Notes: generated by a model from the letters alone, not told the origin. Shown: positions 49,401 to 58,431, counted from the first letter of the stretch. The stretch is 64,000 nt of DNA from Bog-473 sp963745175 (GCA_963745175.1 CAVUWK010000008.1:1-64000), one strand, 5' to 3'. A program made the numbers and translations.

Positions 49401-49882
49401 TGTCGGGGCGGTGCACCGCGTAGCGATCGAAGAGGTCGGCCACGTGCCGAACGATGGAGAACCGATTCGTCTGTCGGCGTGCCCGACACGGTCTCGTCCT
49501 CGGTGACGAGTTGCGGATGTGCTCGGCCAGCGGTGCCAGCCACGGGTCGTCGAAGTGCTCCTCGACGACCTCCAGGAGAGGCCAGACCGCACGCTCGGGC
49601 AGCCAGGGGTCGGCTTTGGGGTCGTGCCCGTCGCCAGGGCGAGGGCGCCGTAGACCACCGTGCCCGGAAACGGGAAGTCGATGTTGGCGCACACGCCGTC
49701 GTGCGCGTCCGGGTGTGGCGCCGAGGTCGGGCAGAGAGGCGTGGCTCAACCACCGCTCGATGCCCTGCGTGGGCACGGAGACGACTTCGGGCGCCATCGG
49801 GATCGCTCGAGCGGCTCGGCGACGAGACTCGCAGCATTCCCACAAGCGCGTCGGCCCGCTCGGATCGATGGACGTGCAGCAC
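46475..49882 (-). pseudogene. recC: Exonuclease V subunit RecC, frame broken many times
   Basis: The Chi-recognition subunit. The GTG start at 49882 gives VLHVHRSERADALV, the usual RecC beginning. In other frames follow APEVVSVPTQGIERWL, CANIDFPFPG, RHVADLFDRYAVHRPDMVQRW, DVHLFLLHPSP, SIRVHSCHGRGRQVEVL with LRDAVLHRLEDDP, EPRDIIVMCPDIET, VCLLGLDDGSFPRH and a C-terminal TRTLWDALLAFDE. At least ten frame switches separate these. Because each segment is well conserved with no internal stops, sequence error or very recent decay are the options. A TACTCT hexamer lies 5 nt before the GTG. Confidence 0.8.
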
Positions 49883-49964
49883 CCGGAAGAGTACGTCGGC
49901 GTTGTTTCATGCGACCGGACGGGCTCGGCAACCCTCCGGCTGGGAGCGCTGCGTCATGCCGGGT

Positions 49965-51390
49965 CTACGAGCCGGTGCTGGCCCCGCTCTCGGGCAGCGC
50001 CACGATGGTCGGCTGGGTCAGCTCGTCGTCGGGCAGCTCGGGTTGGTAGGCCTGGAGATGCCGTGGCGCCTTCTCGATCGGGGCCAGCTCGGCTATTTCG
50101 CCGGACTGCATACCCACGACGCCGAGACCTGGGAACTTTCGGGCGGTGACCAGGACGCGTGACTCGAAGGAGCCGACTGCTTTGTTGTACGCCTCGACCG
50201 TCGAGGAGAGGTTGCGCTGCAGCGATTCCATATGCCCCGTCATGATGCGCAACCGCTCGTAGAACTCTGCGCCGAGCTGGCGGACCTCACGTGCGTTCTC
50301 GGCGAGTGTCTCCTGCTGCCAGGACAAGGCGATGGTCTTCAACGCGGCAACCAGAGTGTTGGGCGTCGCCAGCACGATGCCCTTCCCCAGCGCGTGGTCC
50401 TGCAGTCGCGTGTCTGCCTCGCAGGCGGCGGCCAGCAGTGACTCGCCGGGGATGAAAGCCACGACGAACTCGGGCGAGCGCTCGAACTGCCTCCAGTACT
50501 CCTTCTTTGACAGCTGATCGACATGGGTGCGCAGTTGGCCGGCGTGCTTCTTGAGGTGCGCCTTGCGCTCGTCCTCGTCATCGGACTCGGTGAACTTCAA
50601 GAAAGCGTCGAGTGGGACCTTCGAGTCGATGACGACCTGACCACCGCCCGGTAGGTGGACGATCATGTCGGGCCGGAGCAGACCGTCCTCCGTCGTGGTC
50701 GTCTGCTGCTCGTCGAAATCACAGTGCTCGGCCATCCCGGCCGCCTTCACCGCGTTGCGCAATGTCATTTCGCCCCAGCGACCGCGGGTCTGCGGTGATC
50801 GCAGAGCCGTGACGAGGTTCCTGGTCTCCTTCTGGAGCTGCTCGTGCCCAAGATGCAGCGCCGCGACTCGCTCGTTCAACGTCGCATAGGCGCCCTGGCG
50901 CTCGACTTCCATGTCGCTGCAACCCACGCTCGTAGCGGGCCAGGGTCTCGCTCAGGGGGTCAAGCAGCTGTGCGATCGCCTGCTGGCGCTGCGCGAGGTC
51001 ACCCTGGGTGGCCGTACGGACCTCGTTGAGCTTGGAGTCGGCCAACGTCAGGAACTGCTCGTTGTTCTTCGCCAGTGCCTGCGCCGACAGCTCCGAGAAC
51101 GCTCCGGCCAGGCGGTGGCGCTCCTCTTCGGCCCGGCGCGCCGCCTGCTCGTCGGACATGCGGAGAAGCTCGAGTTCTGAGGCGGCAACAGCGCGGGCCG
51201 TCTCGGTCGCCGCCGCGGACTCCGAGAGAGTCTTCAGCTCGGCCGCCAACTCCGCCGTGAGTGCCTGTGCATCGGCGAGGCGTCCCTCGGCCAGACGCAC
51301 CGCGCCGGCGTTCCGCCCGCTGCGCGCCAGATGCCAGGCAAAGCCCAGGGCGAGACCGGCGGCGAGCCCGATGACCACTCCAAGGACCAT
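49965..51390 (-). CDS. rmuC: DNA recombination protein RmuC, one frame break
   Basis: RmuC limits inversions and other recombination in E. coli. The N-terminus is a membrane segment (GVVIGLAAGLALGFAWHLA), followed by a long Ala/Glu-rich coiled coil and the conserved RmuC domain: QTRGRWGEMTLRNAVKAAGM, LRPDMIVHLPGGGQVVIDSKV, FEVVAFIPGE-like SPEFVVAFIPGESLL and ATPNTLVAALKTIALSW. One extra base near 50912 separates the two halves. The corrected protein is about 475 residues. It lies 82 bp upstream of recC on the same strand, so it may belong to the recombination cluster. Confidence 0.88.
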
Positions 51391-51396
51391 GCGGCC

Positions 51397-51402
51397 AATG
51401 TA
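51397..51402 (-). promoter_or_regulatory. -10 element of leaderless rmuC mRNA
   Basis: Minus strand TACATT ends 6 nt before the rmuC ATG at 51390. Confidence 0.5.
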
Positions 51403-51502
51403 ACGACGGGGTGTGTCGACAACGGGGACCGCCCACTCCCCCTGCCTGCGCTGCTGGAACGGCTCGCGATTTGGGGGGGTCGTCAGCCCGGAACGGAGCC
51501 GG

Positions 51503-51508
51503 TAGCGT
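51503..51508 (+). promoter_or_regulatory. -10 element of leaderless phoU mRNA
   Basis: TAGCGT ends 7 nt before the ATG at 51516. It supports that start over a longer open frame that begins at 51411. Confidence 0.5.
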
Positions 51509-51515
51509 GACCAGG

Positions 51516-52268
51516 ATGCCGTTCAAGCTCGGTGGCAGCACCAAAACGGTCCCGGAGCAGGTAGAAGCCAAGGATCTGCCGGTTCATGTCGGACCGCTCG
51601 TCACGGAGCAGCCGCTCTGGCCGCGCACAATGCCCGAGCCCCACGAGGTCGACCGACTGTTCGCGCAGGCGTTCGCGTTGGTCGGTGAAGGTATTGCGGG
51701 TGCGACCCACGCGCTCCTCGCGGGCGATCGGGACGCGGCCAAGGAACTGGTCAAGCGCGACGAGGTCATCGACAAGTTGATCGGGCAGATCTCGACCACC
51801 GTGCAGCATCAGCTGGTCCATGGCGAGACGACCCCGGACGAGCGACGCGAGTACGTGGCCATCCTGCGCATGCTCCCCGACATGGAGCGCAACGGCGATC
51901 TGGCCGAGCACATCGCCCGCCGGGCCGCCCGCGGCCTCGGCGCCGAGATGTCGGCCCGGAGCAGAGGCCTTGTGGAGCGCATGGGCGAGGTGGCGACCAC
52001 CATCTGGCGGGAGACAGCGGACGCCTTCGCCGAGCGCTCCGCTGACGCCGCCTCCTCCATCGACGATCTCGACGACGAACTCGATGACCTCCACGTCACC
52101 CTGACGGCGGAGCTCGTGGCGGGCACCATGCCGCTGCCGGTAGCGATCGAGCTCGCCATGGTGGCCCGCTTCTACGAGCGCTTCGGCGACCACGCGGTCA
52201 ACCTGGCCCGCCGCATGTCCACCCTCGTGATCGGCGGACCAGAGCCGGTCTCGTCGGGCCCCGACTGA
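51516..52268 (+). CDS. phoU: PhoU domain protein
   Basis: A 250-residue all-helical protein with two PhoU repeats. The pattern MERNGDLAEHIARRAA in the first repeat and YERFGDHAVNLARRM in the second is the metal-binding E-x-x-x-D signature. PhoU proteins restrain phosphate uptake and signalling with PstSCAB and PhoR. No pst or pho sensor genes are nearby, so its partners are elsewhere. The gene is divergent from rmuC and convergent with asd. Confidence 0.88.
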   Translation: MPFKLGGSTKTVPEQVEAKDLPVHVGPLVTEQPLWPRTMPEPHEVDRLFAQAFALVGEGIAGATHALLAGDRDAAKELVKRDEVIDKLIGQISTTVQHQLVHGETTPDERREYVAILRMLPDMERNGDLAEHIARRAARGLGAEMSARSRGLVERMGEVATTIWRETADAFAERSADAASSIDDLDDELDDLHVTLTAELVAGTMPLPVAIELAMVARFYERFGDHAVNLARRMSTLVIGGPEPVSSGPD

Positions 52269-52280
52269 TCCGTTCCGGGA

Positions 52281-53306
52281 TCAGGAACGCAACGCCAGGA
52301 GCTCCTCGGCGATCTGGACCACGTTGAGCGCGGCGCCCTTCCGCAGGTTGTCACCCGAAACGAAGAGAGCAATTGCGTTGGGAACACCCTGTGCCCGCCG
52401 GATGCGGCCGACATAGGAGACATCGCGGCCGGCCGCCATCAGCGGTGTCGGAATCTCGGCAAGCTCGACTCCCGGAGCGGTCCGCAACACCTCGGTGGCG
52501 CGCTCGGGCGTGATGGGTCGCTCGAACTCGCACACGATTGCGGCCGAGTGCCCGGTGAAGACGGGCACTCGTACGCAGGTCGTCGTCACCGCGAGGTCGA
52601 GCAGCCCGAGGATCTTGCGGGCCTCGTTGCCGTATTTCTGTTCCTCGTCGGTCTCGAGGGAGCCGTCGTCGACGATCTTGAACTGCAGCGGTATCACGTT
52701 GTGGGCGATCGGGACCGGGTACACGGTGCGTGGCGGGTAGTCCACGGACGAGCCGTCAAAGGTGAGGTCCTGCGCCCGGTCGACCGTCTTCGAGAGCTGT
52801 TCGGCCAGCTCGCGGACGGATTCAACACCACCGCCAGACACCGCCTGGTACGTCGCAACCACGAGGCGACGGAGGCCAGCCTCGTCGTCGAGAGGCTTAA
52901 GGACGGGGATGGCGACCATGGTGGTGCAATTCGGATTGGCCACAATGCCCTTGGGGATGGAGCGCAGCTCGCCGGCGTTGGCCTCGGGCACGACGAGCGG
53001 CACGTCGGGGTCCATGCGCCAGGCGGAGGAGTTGTCGATCACGGTGGCCCCGGCTGCGACCAGGCGTGGCGCCAGCACGCGCGACACGGCGGCGGGAGCG
53101 GAGCACAGCGCCAGGTCGATGCCCGAGAGGTCGGCCGTGTCGGCGTCCTCGACGGTGACCTCACCGTCACCCCACGGCAGCGTCGAGCCGGCGGAGCGGG
53201 CCGAGGCGAGATACCTCATGGACTCCACCGGGAAGTGGCGCTCGGCCAGGATGGCACGCAGAACCACGCCTACCTGCCCAGTTGCACCGACGATGGCGAT
53301 CCGCAT
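52281..53306 (-). CDS. asd: Aspartate-semialdehyde dehydrogenase
   Basis: Reduces aspartyl phosphate to the semialdehyde, the step after aspartokinase. The 341-residue product has the NADP motif IVGATGQVG, the catalytic Cys in NPNCTTMVAIPVL, the substrate loop YQAVSGGG and the catalytic His in FTGHSAAIVCEFE. It stands apart from ask (10.8 kb), whereas the two are adjacent in many actinobacteria. A TACAAT element 6 nt before the ATG supports leaderless expression. Confidence 0.96.
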   Translation of the reverse strand: MRIAIVGATGQVGVVLRAILAERHFPVESMRYLASARSAGSTLPWGDGEVTVEDADTADLSGIDLALCSAPAAVSRVLAPRLVAAGATVIDNSSAWRMDPDVPLVVPEANAGELRSIPKGIVANPNCTTMVAIPVLKPLDDEAGLRRLVVATYQAVSGGGVESVRELAEQLSKTVDRAQDLTFDGSSVDYPPRTVYPVPIAHNVIPLQFKIVDDGSLETDEEQKYGNEARKILGLLDLAVTTTCVRVPVFTGHSAAIVCEFERPITPERATEVLRTAPGVELAEIPTPLMAAGRDVSYVGRIRRAQGVPNAIALFVSGDNLRKGAALNVVQIAEELLALRS

Positions 53307-53312
53307 CGCCCA

Positions 53313-53318
53313 ATTGTA
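53313..53318 (-). promoter_or_regulatory. -10 element of leaderless asd mRNA
   Basis: Minus strand TACAAT, near the consensus, ends 6 nt before the asd ATG. Confidence 0.6.
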
Positions 53319-53349
53319 CGGGACTCTCGGTTGGCCGCCGACCCGGTGA

Positions 53350-53949
53350 TCAGACCTCGAGTGGCCGGCGCCCCTCGAGCGCGCGCCCGAGTGTCAGTTC
53401 GTCGGCGTACTCGAGGTCCCCGCCGACCGGGAGCCCACTGGCCAGGCGGGAAACCACCACGCCCCGCGGGATGAGCTCGCGTGCGACCAACATGGCGGTG
53501 GCCTCACCTTCGATGGTGGGATTCGTGCAGACGATGGCCTCGCGGATGACCCCGGCGTCGATGCGATCGAGAAGCTCGCGCAGTCGGAGCTGCTCCCTTC
53601 CGATTCCGTCGAGCGGGCTGAGCGCGCCCCCGAGCACGTGGTAGCGACCCGTGAAGCCGGTGCGTTCGACGGCGACGATGTCGCGTGGGTCCTCGACCAC
53701 ACAGATGACTTCGGGATCACGCCGGTCGTCGCTGCAGACGGCGCACAGCGCGCCCGATTCCGCCACGTTGAAGCAGACGTCACACAGGGTCGTGCGCTCC
53801 TTGACGGCGACGATGGCATCAGCCAGTCGGCGGGCGTCCTCGCCGGGGACCTTCAGAATGTGAAAGGCGATGCGCTGGGCCGACTTCGGCCCGATGCCGG
53901 GCAGGCGGCCGAGTTCGTCGATGAGGGAACGGAGGGGGCCGGTGTACAT
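53350..53949 (-). CDS. recR: Recombination protein RecR
   Basis: With RecF and RecO it loads RecA at gaps. The 199-residue product is full length: helix-hairpin-helix LGRLPGIGPKSAQRIAFHIL, zinc finger CDVCFNVAESGALCAVC and the Toprim domain ICVVEDPRDIVAVERTG with TNPTIEGEATA. Its ATG directly follows the dnaX stop (TAGATG). The ybaB/ebfC gene usually found between dnaX and recR is absent. It would be the backup pathway if recBCD is really broken. Confidence 0.96.
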   Translation of the reverse strand: MYTGPLRSLIDELGRLPGIGPKSAQRIAFHILKVPGEDARRLADAIVAVKERTTLCDVCFNVAESGALCAVCSDDRRDPEVICVVEDPRDIVAVERTGFTGRYHVLGGALSPLDGIGREQLRLRELLDRIDAGVIREAIVCTNPTIEGEATAMLVARELIPRGVVVSRLASGLPVGGDLEYADELTLGRALEGRRPLEV

Positions 53950-55842
53950 CTACCCAGCAACCTCGCTCGCGCCGGGGAAGGCCTGCAGGAGGCGCGCCTC
54001 CGCGTCTGACGCTTGGTCGGTGGAAGCCTCGTCCATCAGTTGACGGGGATCCACGTCCTCACCATCGTCTGCGGGCGGGTCCGAATCCGGAGGGGCTGCG
54101 CCCGACGACCGACCGGGCGTCGCCGGGGGAGTGCCAGCGCGCGGCGCCGGCGGGGCTACGGCCTGATCGATGTCAAGGACCAGGGTGATCTTCGTTCCGA
54201 AGTGAGCCGTCAACTTCTCTTCCACGACCGACTGCTGCTCTGCACACTGGTCCCGGTGGGCGGAGTTGGGGAGAGCGAAGTGCGCTCCCTGGTCGTCCAC
54301 CGAGACGAAGCGGCCGCTGGCGTAGCGAGCCTTGGCCCGCGCCGGCAGCGACTGGAGGATGCCGTCACCCCAGGCCTCGGTGAGGCTGTCTCGATCGAGG
54401 TGGCGACCCGGCTCTGCCGCTGCGGCCTTGGCGGCTCCGGCGTGGGGTGTCTTCGGTGCCGCCTCGGTCGCGGGCGCCGGCTCGGTCGCGGGTGCCGGCT
54501 GGGGGGTTGCTCCTGCGGGCTCGGGGGCCGTCGCGTCGGGCGGCGGTGCCGCGTCAGTCGCTTCCCTGCTACGCCGCACTGCTCCGATGGAGGGTCGCCG
54601 GCCGACCTCCGCCGGTGGCCCGGGAGCTGCCGGGGTCTCGGGCGCCGTGGTGGCCGGCAATGCCCGCCCAGCCGCGTCGGAGCCCGGGGACGGGTCCCGT
54701 GGGAGCGAGCCAGGCCGGGGGAAGGCGGCCGCACCGGACATCGAGCGCTCCAGCACGCTGACCCGTTCCGACAGCGCTTCCGATCCGGAATCGAGGTCGG
54801 GTCGGACTGCTCGCACCGCGGCGATTTCGAGCACCACCTGCGCATCAGGTGCCTCGCGCATGTCGACCAGGGCATGGCCCAGGATCTCCATGCTGCGCAC
54901 GACGCGGGCCAGCCCCATGGCCTCCGCCAGAGTACGGAACCGCTCGAGCGATGGTCCGGTAACCGTGCACAGCTCGGGGGCCAGCGCGGCGAGGAAGACC
55001 TGGCGGAGGTCGTCGATCAATTCTGTCGCCAGTTGTTGGGGGCCCCAGCCGCCCGAGAGCAGCGTGCTGAGTGCGACGAGCACCGAGTTGACGTCACCTT
55101 CGGCCAGGGCCTCGAGGACCCCAGCGAGTTCTGGGCGGGCGGCGTCCGCGGAACCCGAGGCCACGACCTGATCGAGCGCAGAGAGCGCATCACGAGCGGA
55201 ACCCCGGCCGCGCCGCACCGCAGCCTCGAGCGCCTCCCCGTCGAGATGCAGCCCGGCCTCCTCATTGACCGACTCGAGCAGGTCATGCAGCGTCTCCGCA
55301 CCCAGGAGCCGGAATTCCAGATGTTGGGTGCGGCTACGGATGGTTGGCGGCACCTTCTGAGGATCGGTCGTGGCGAGCACGAAGACGACGTGGCTGGGCG
55401 GCTCCTCCAGCGTCTTCAACAAGGCGTTGGCCGCGGCGGTGGAGAGCATGTGGACCTCGTCGACGATGTACACCTTCCAGCGACCAGGTGTACCGAGCCC
55501 GGCGTGGGCGACGAGGTCACGCATGGCGTCCACGCCGTTGTTCGAGGCCGCATCGAGCTCGTGCACGTTGAGGGAGCTGCCCTGGGTGATCTCGATGCAC
55601 GACGTGCAGATGCCGCAGGGCTCGCCATCGACGGGCGCCTCGCAATTGAGCGCCTTGGCCAGTATGCGTGCAGAGGATGTCTTCCCCGTGCCTCGCGGCC
55701 CGCTGAAGAGATAAGCGTGCGACACGCGGTCGTCGCGAACGGCGCTGCGCAGCGCCCGGACCACGTGGTCCTGACCTCTGATCTCGTCGAATCGCCCCGG
55801 CCGAAAACGCCGATAGAGAGAGACGAAAGGAACGTCGGCCAT
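53950..55842 (-). CDS. dnaX: DNA polymerase III subunits gamma/tau
   Basis: The clamp-loader ATPase. The 630-residue product has Walker A in FSGPRGTGKTSSARILAKAL, a zinc-binding group CEAPVDGEPCGICTSC, Walker B VYIVDEVHMLS and the sensor region VLATTDPQKVP, all in the first 370 residues. The rest is a Pro/Ala-rich linker and a tau-like C-terminal domain (SLTEAWGDGILQSLPARAKARY). No obvious slippery run for a gamma product was noticed. The SRP RNA gene lies just upstream, as in many bacteria. TAGGCT ends 8 nt before the ATG. Confidence 0.95.
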   Translation of the reverse strand: MADVPFVSLYRRFRPGRFDEIRGQDHVVRALRSAVRDDRVSHAYLFSGPRGTGKTSSARILAKALNCEAPVDGEPCGICTSCIEITQGSSLNVHELDAASNNGVDAMRDLVAHAGLGTPGRWKVYIVDEVHMLSTAAANALLKTLEEPPSHVVFVLATTDPQKVPPTIRSRTQHLEFRLLGAETLHDLLESVNEEAGLHLDGEALEAAVRRGRGSARDALSALDQVVASGSADAARPELAGVLEALAEGDVNSVLVALSTLLSGGWGPQQLATELIDDLRQVFLAALAPELCTVTGPSLERFRTLAEAMGLARVVRSMEILGHALVDMREAPDAQVVLEIAAVRAVRPDLDSGSEALSERVSVLERSMSGAAAFPRPGSLPRDPSPGSDAAGRALPATTAPETPAAPGPPAEVGRRPSIGAVRRSREATDAAPPPDATAPEPAGATPQPAPATEPAPATEAAPKTPHAGAAKAAAAEPGRHLDRDSLTEAWGDGILQSLPARAKARYASGRFVSVDDQGAHFALPNSAHRDQCAEQQSVVEEKLTAHFGTKITLVLDIDQAVAPPAPRAGTPPATPGRSSGAAPPDSDPPADDGEDVDPRQLMDEASTDQASDAEARLLQAFPGASEVAG

Positions 55843-55850
55843 GGCGGCCG

Positions 55851-55856
55851 AGCCTA
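55851..55856 (-). promoter_or_regulatory. -10 element of leaderless dnaX mRNA
   Basis: Minus strand TAGGCT ends 8 nt before the dnaX ATG at 55842. Confidence 0.45.
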
Positions 55857-55899
55857 CCCATGCGCTCGGACACTCCAGCCCGGTGCTCGGTGCGGCGGC

Positions 55900-55997
55900 C
55901 AGGTTGGCTACGGCACCCGGCCATACCCGCTGAGAGCTGCTGCCTTCCGACCCTGACTCGATTCACGAGCGGCCGTTGCGCAGGACCCGGCCACCGC
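55900..55997 (-). ncRNA. ffs: Signal recognition particle RNA, small bacterial (4.5S) type
   Basis: The minus strand has GTCAGGGTCGGAAGGCAGCAG at 55937-55957 (given as the two conserved halves GTCAGG and GGAAGGCAGCAG): the GGAA tetraloop, its closing stem and the asymmetric loop bound by Ffh. The 5' side has CTGCGCAACGGC, usual in actinobacteria. The position next to dnaX and tRNA-Ser is typical. The ends are estimated. Confidence 0.85.
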
Positions 55998-56270
55998 ACC
56001 CAACATCGGGGCGGCGCGCGCTCCAGGCTAGCGGCTGGCCTCTTCTCGCTCCCCCACAGGACCGCCTCCGATGGTGGATGAGTCAGTCCGGAGGTCAAGG
56101 TGCCGGCTGACTCAAGGGCGGACCCGAACGCCGCACGATAGGGCCGAGCCACAAGAACACGACGATCTCTGGAATACCCCGACGGCGTGCTCGATCCGGT
56201 CCATGGTCGGCCAGGCCGAGGCCCTCCTCGCCCCTTGGAGCTACGGACAATCAATTCGACGAAGGTTACC

Positions 56271-56296
56271 GACAGGTGAACTGAAAGTTACCTGTC
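56271..56296. promoter_or_regulatory. 26-bp inverted repeat, putative operator
   Basis: GACAGGTGAACT and AGTTACCTGTC are inverted copies with a single extra base, separated by GAA. It is inside a 394-bp stretch (55998-56391) between the SRP RNA and tRNA-Ser with no convincing gene. A small open frame at 56071-56301 overlaps it but has no family features. It may be an operator or a hairpin before the tRNA. Confidence 0.45.
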
Positions 56297-56391
56297 AGTG
56301 ACGGGACTGTGACCCGGTGCCATACCTCCTGGCCTGGAACTGCGCCGATAGGCCATCGGCACTCGGCGTAGCCTGACCAGGCTGCAATCTC

Positions 56392-56476
56392 GGAGGAGTG
56401 CGAGAGCGGCCGAATCGGCACGACTGGAAATCGTGTGTTGGGCAACCAACCGTGGGTTCAAATCCCACCTCCTCCG
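56392..56476 (+). tRNA. tRNA-Ser (GGA)
   Basis: An 85-nt class II tRNA. The acceptor GGAGGAG/CTCCTCC pairs perfectly, anticodon stem CACGA/TCGTG encloses CTGGAAA (anticodon GGA), a long variable arm follows, then the T-arm GTGGGTTCAAATCCCAC. Discriminator G. Its 5' and 3' parts are nearly identical to the second tRNA-Ser at 59172. Confidence 0.95.
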
Positions 56477-56683
56477 CTCTAAGCAGGACTCAACCGGCGC
56501 ATGAACCTGCCGATACGTCAGCCGTGGATACAAGGTTCGGCATGGAGATCGAAGAGTCCCTGGTGGGCTCCTCGCGCGTGTATATCCCTGTCGACGCGCC
56601 CGCGCCCACGTCGGAGGTCCACGCCGATTGACCTCCCGTCCGACCGGTACGGGAAAAGTGTGACGGCGCCATGAGGGGGGAAA

Positions 56684-58324
56684 ATGACGACCGATCTGAC
56701 GGACGATTCTGAACTGGGCGAGGAGGAGTTCGATTGGGACGTCTTCCTACCGGACCCTGACGACGCCGAGGTGGCAGCAGAGGCTTCTGCGCTCGATGAC
56801 CAGGATGACCTAGACCTCGACGACTCCGACTTCGACTGGGAGGCGGCGCTCCGCGAGGACACCGAGCAGGAACTTGGAGAGGACGGCACCGCCCACGCTG
56901 GGGCCGCTTTCGATCGGATCGTCGATACGGTGCGCCGCTCATTTGAGGAGCCCGAGTCGACGACGGAGCTGGAGATCGACGCCGAGCTGGAGACCGACGC
57001 CGAGCTGGACACCGACTCCGAGCTGGACACCGACTCCGAGCTGGAGATCGACGCTGAGCTGGACACCGACGCTGAGCTGGAGACCGACGCCGAGCTGGAG
57101 ACCGACGCCGAGCTGGACACCGACGCCGAGCTGGACACCGACGCCGAGCTGGACACCGACGCCGAGCTGGAGATCGACGCCGAGCTGGACACCGACGCCG
57201 AGCTGGAGGCCGACGCCGAGCTGGAGGCCGAAACCGGTGCCGCGGCAGACCTGGAGAACGAGCTCGAGCTGGCGACGGAGCCCTCGGCCTACGCCGAGAT
57301 GGAGCTCGAGGCCGAACCCGAAGCAGAGCTCGAGGCTGAGCCCGAAGCAGAGCTCGAGGCTGAGTTGGCGTTAGCGCTGGCGCGGGCGTTTGCGATTGAG
57401 CGGGAGCCCGAAGCGGAGCTGCAATCCGAGCCCGAGTCCGAGCTGCAATCCGAACCCGAGCTCGAGCCCGACGAGGATTTGAGGGTCGGCACCGAGGTGC
57501 AAACCGCATGGAAGCTGGCTCTTGCGGCCGAGTTCGGGTGGGACGTAGAAGACCTGCTGGCGACCGAGCCGGGGCTGGCGCCCGAAACGAATCCCGATGC
57601 GGAACCGGATGCTGTGCCGGCGGCTGTGGCGGCCCCTGAGCTGATCCTCTCCTTGGAGGCGGAGCCGGATTCAGAAGTGGTCGAAACCACAGAATGGCTA
57701 TGGGATGACCCAGAAGTGGGCGAGGCCACAGAATGGCCATCGGATGACGACGACGTCTCACGCGGACCGTCCAGTGGCCACCCACCGAAGCGGGTCGAAC
57801 GCGAGAAGCGGAGCCGTGTCTTCACCACGACTGTCGTAGTCGCATGTGTGCTCGCTGGGCTCGTGGCGGGCGCCGCCGCCGAGCGATCGCTCCACCATCC
57901 GACCACTGCCGCCACGAAGCCCCCCGCCCACTCAACCGCGAGGGTTTCGCCTGCCTCTAGCGCCTCCCAGATCCAGACGGCCACCGACGCTGCCGACTCG
58001 GCGACGACCGCGGCACGAGTGGGGCTCGCCTCGCTTCCGAGCTTTCCGACGCCTGCCAACGTGGCGACCCAGATCAACCCCTACCTCTCCTCACTGGAGG
58101 TCTACGCATCCTTCCTCTCAGGGCGGAAGGTGCCGGAGCCGGCCCAGTCGGCGGCGGCCAGCGCTGGGGCTCAGGTGGCCCAGGATTTGCAGTTCCTCAG
58201 AACCATCGACGGCCTCCCACCCCTGCAGCTCGGTGCCTATATGGCGCAATTCGAGAAGGATGCGACCCAGCTGCAGGCGACCCTGAACACACTCGAACAG
58301 GATCTCCGCCCACCGATCTCCTGA
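56684..58324 (+). CDS. Very acidic hexapeptide-repeat membrane protein, unknown function
   Basis: I do not recognise this 546-residue protein. A strong Shine-Dalgarno (GAGGGGGG) precedes the ATG. Residues 1-90 are acidic with two tryptophan motifs, FDWDVFL (16-22) and FDWEAAL (50-56). Residues 95-184 are 15 tandem hexapeptides of the form ELxxDA or ELxxDS. A Glu/Pro/Leu-rich part follows, with a third motif FGWDVEDLL (284-292). One membrane segment lies near 381-401, preceded by a basic stretch (KRVEREKRSR). The last 140 residues are outside, with a Ser/Thr/Ala linker and a helical end (LPPLQLGAYMAQFEKDATQL). The large acidic part would face the cytoplasm. It is placed between tRNA-Ser(GGA) and tadA. 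Confidence 0.8.
   Translation: MTTDLTDDSELGEEEFDWDVFLPDPDDAEVAAEASALDDQDDLDLDDSDFDWEAALREDTEQELGEDGTAHAGAAFDRIVDTVRRSFEEPESTTELEIDAELETDAELDTDSELDTDSELEIDAELDTDAELETDAELETDAELDTDAELDTDAELDTDAELEIDAELDTDAELEADAELEAETGAAADLENELELATEPSAYAEMELEAEPEAELEAEPEAELEAELALALARAFAIEREPEAELQSEPESELQSEPELEPDEDLRVGTEVQTAWKLALAAEFGWDVEDLLATEPGLAPETNPDAEPDAVPAAVAAPELILSLEAEPDSEVVETTEWLWDDPEVGEATEWPSDDDDVSRGPSSGHPPKRVEREKRSRVFTTTVVVACVLAGLVAGAAAERSLHHPTTAATKPPAHSTARVSPASSASQIQTATDAADSATTAARVGLASLPSFPTPANVATQINPYLSSLEVYASFLSGRKVPEPAQSAAASAGAQVAQDLQFLRTIDGLPPLQLGAYMAQFEKDATQLQATLNTLEQDLRPPIS
56966..57235 (+). repeat. 15 tandem 18-bp repeats inside the acidic protein gene
   Basis: The unit is close to GAGCTGGACACCGACGCC. 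Unit variants are ELDTDA, ELETDA, ELEIDA, ELDTDS and ELEADA. High identity between units means that copy number may vary by slippage or be miscounted in assembly. Confidence 0.9.
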
Positions 58325-58431
58325 TACCCGCCAGGGTCTGCGATCTGCGGATTTCCGCTCGGTCGCGCAAGCTCGCATACTGGGGCATCGCATCCGCTGA
58401 TACCACGACCCCTCTCAGCGACCAGGACGCA

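Noticed and set aside
56071..56301. 76-residue open frame between SRP RNA and tRNA-Ser
   Set aside because: No ribosome site, no recognisable features, and it spans the inverted repeat.
56966..57235. CRISPR-like array
   Set aside because: The repeats are contiguous, in frame and coding, with no spacers.
56490..57785. Minus-strand open frames of Ser/Ala or Arg/Pro repeats
   Set aside because: Mirror images of the acidic hexapeptide repeats on the plus strand.
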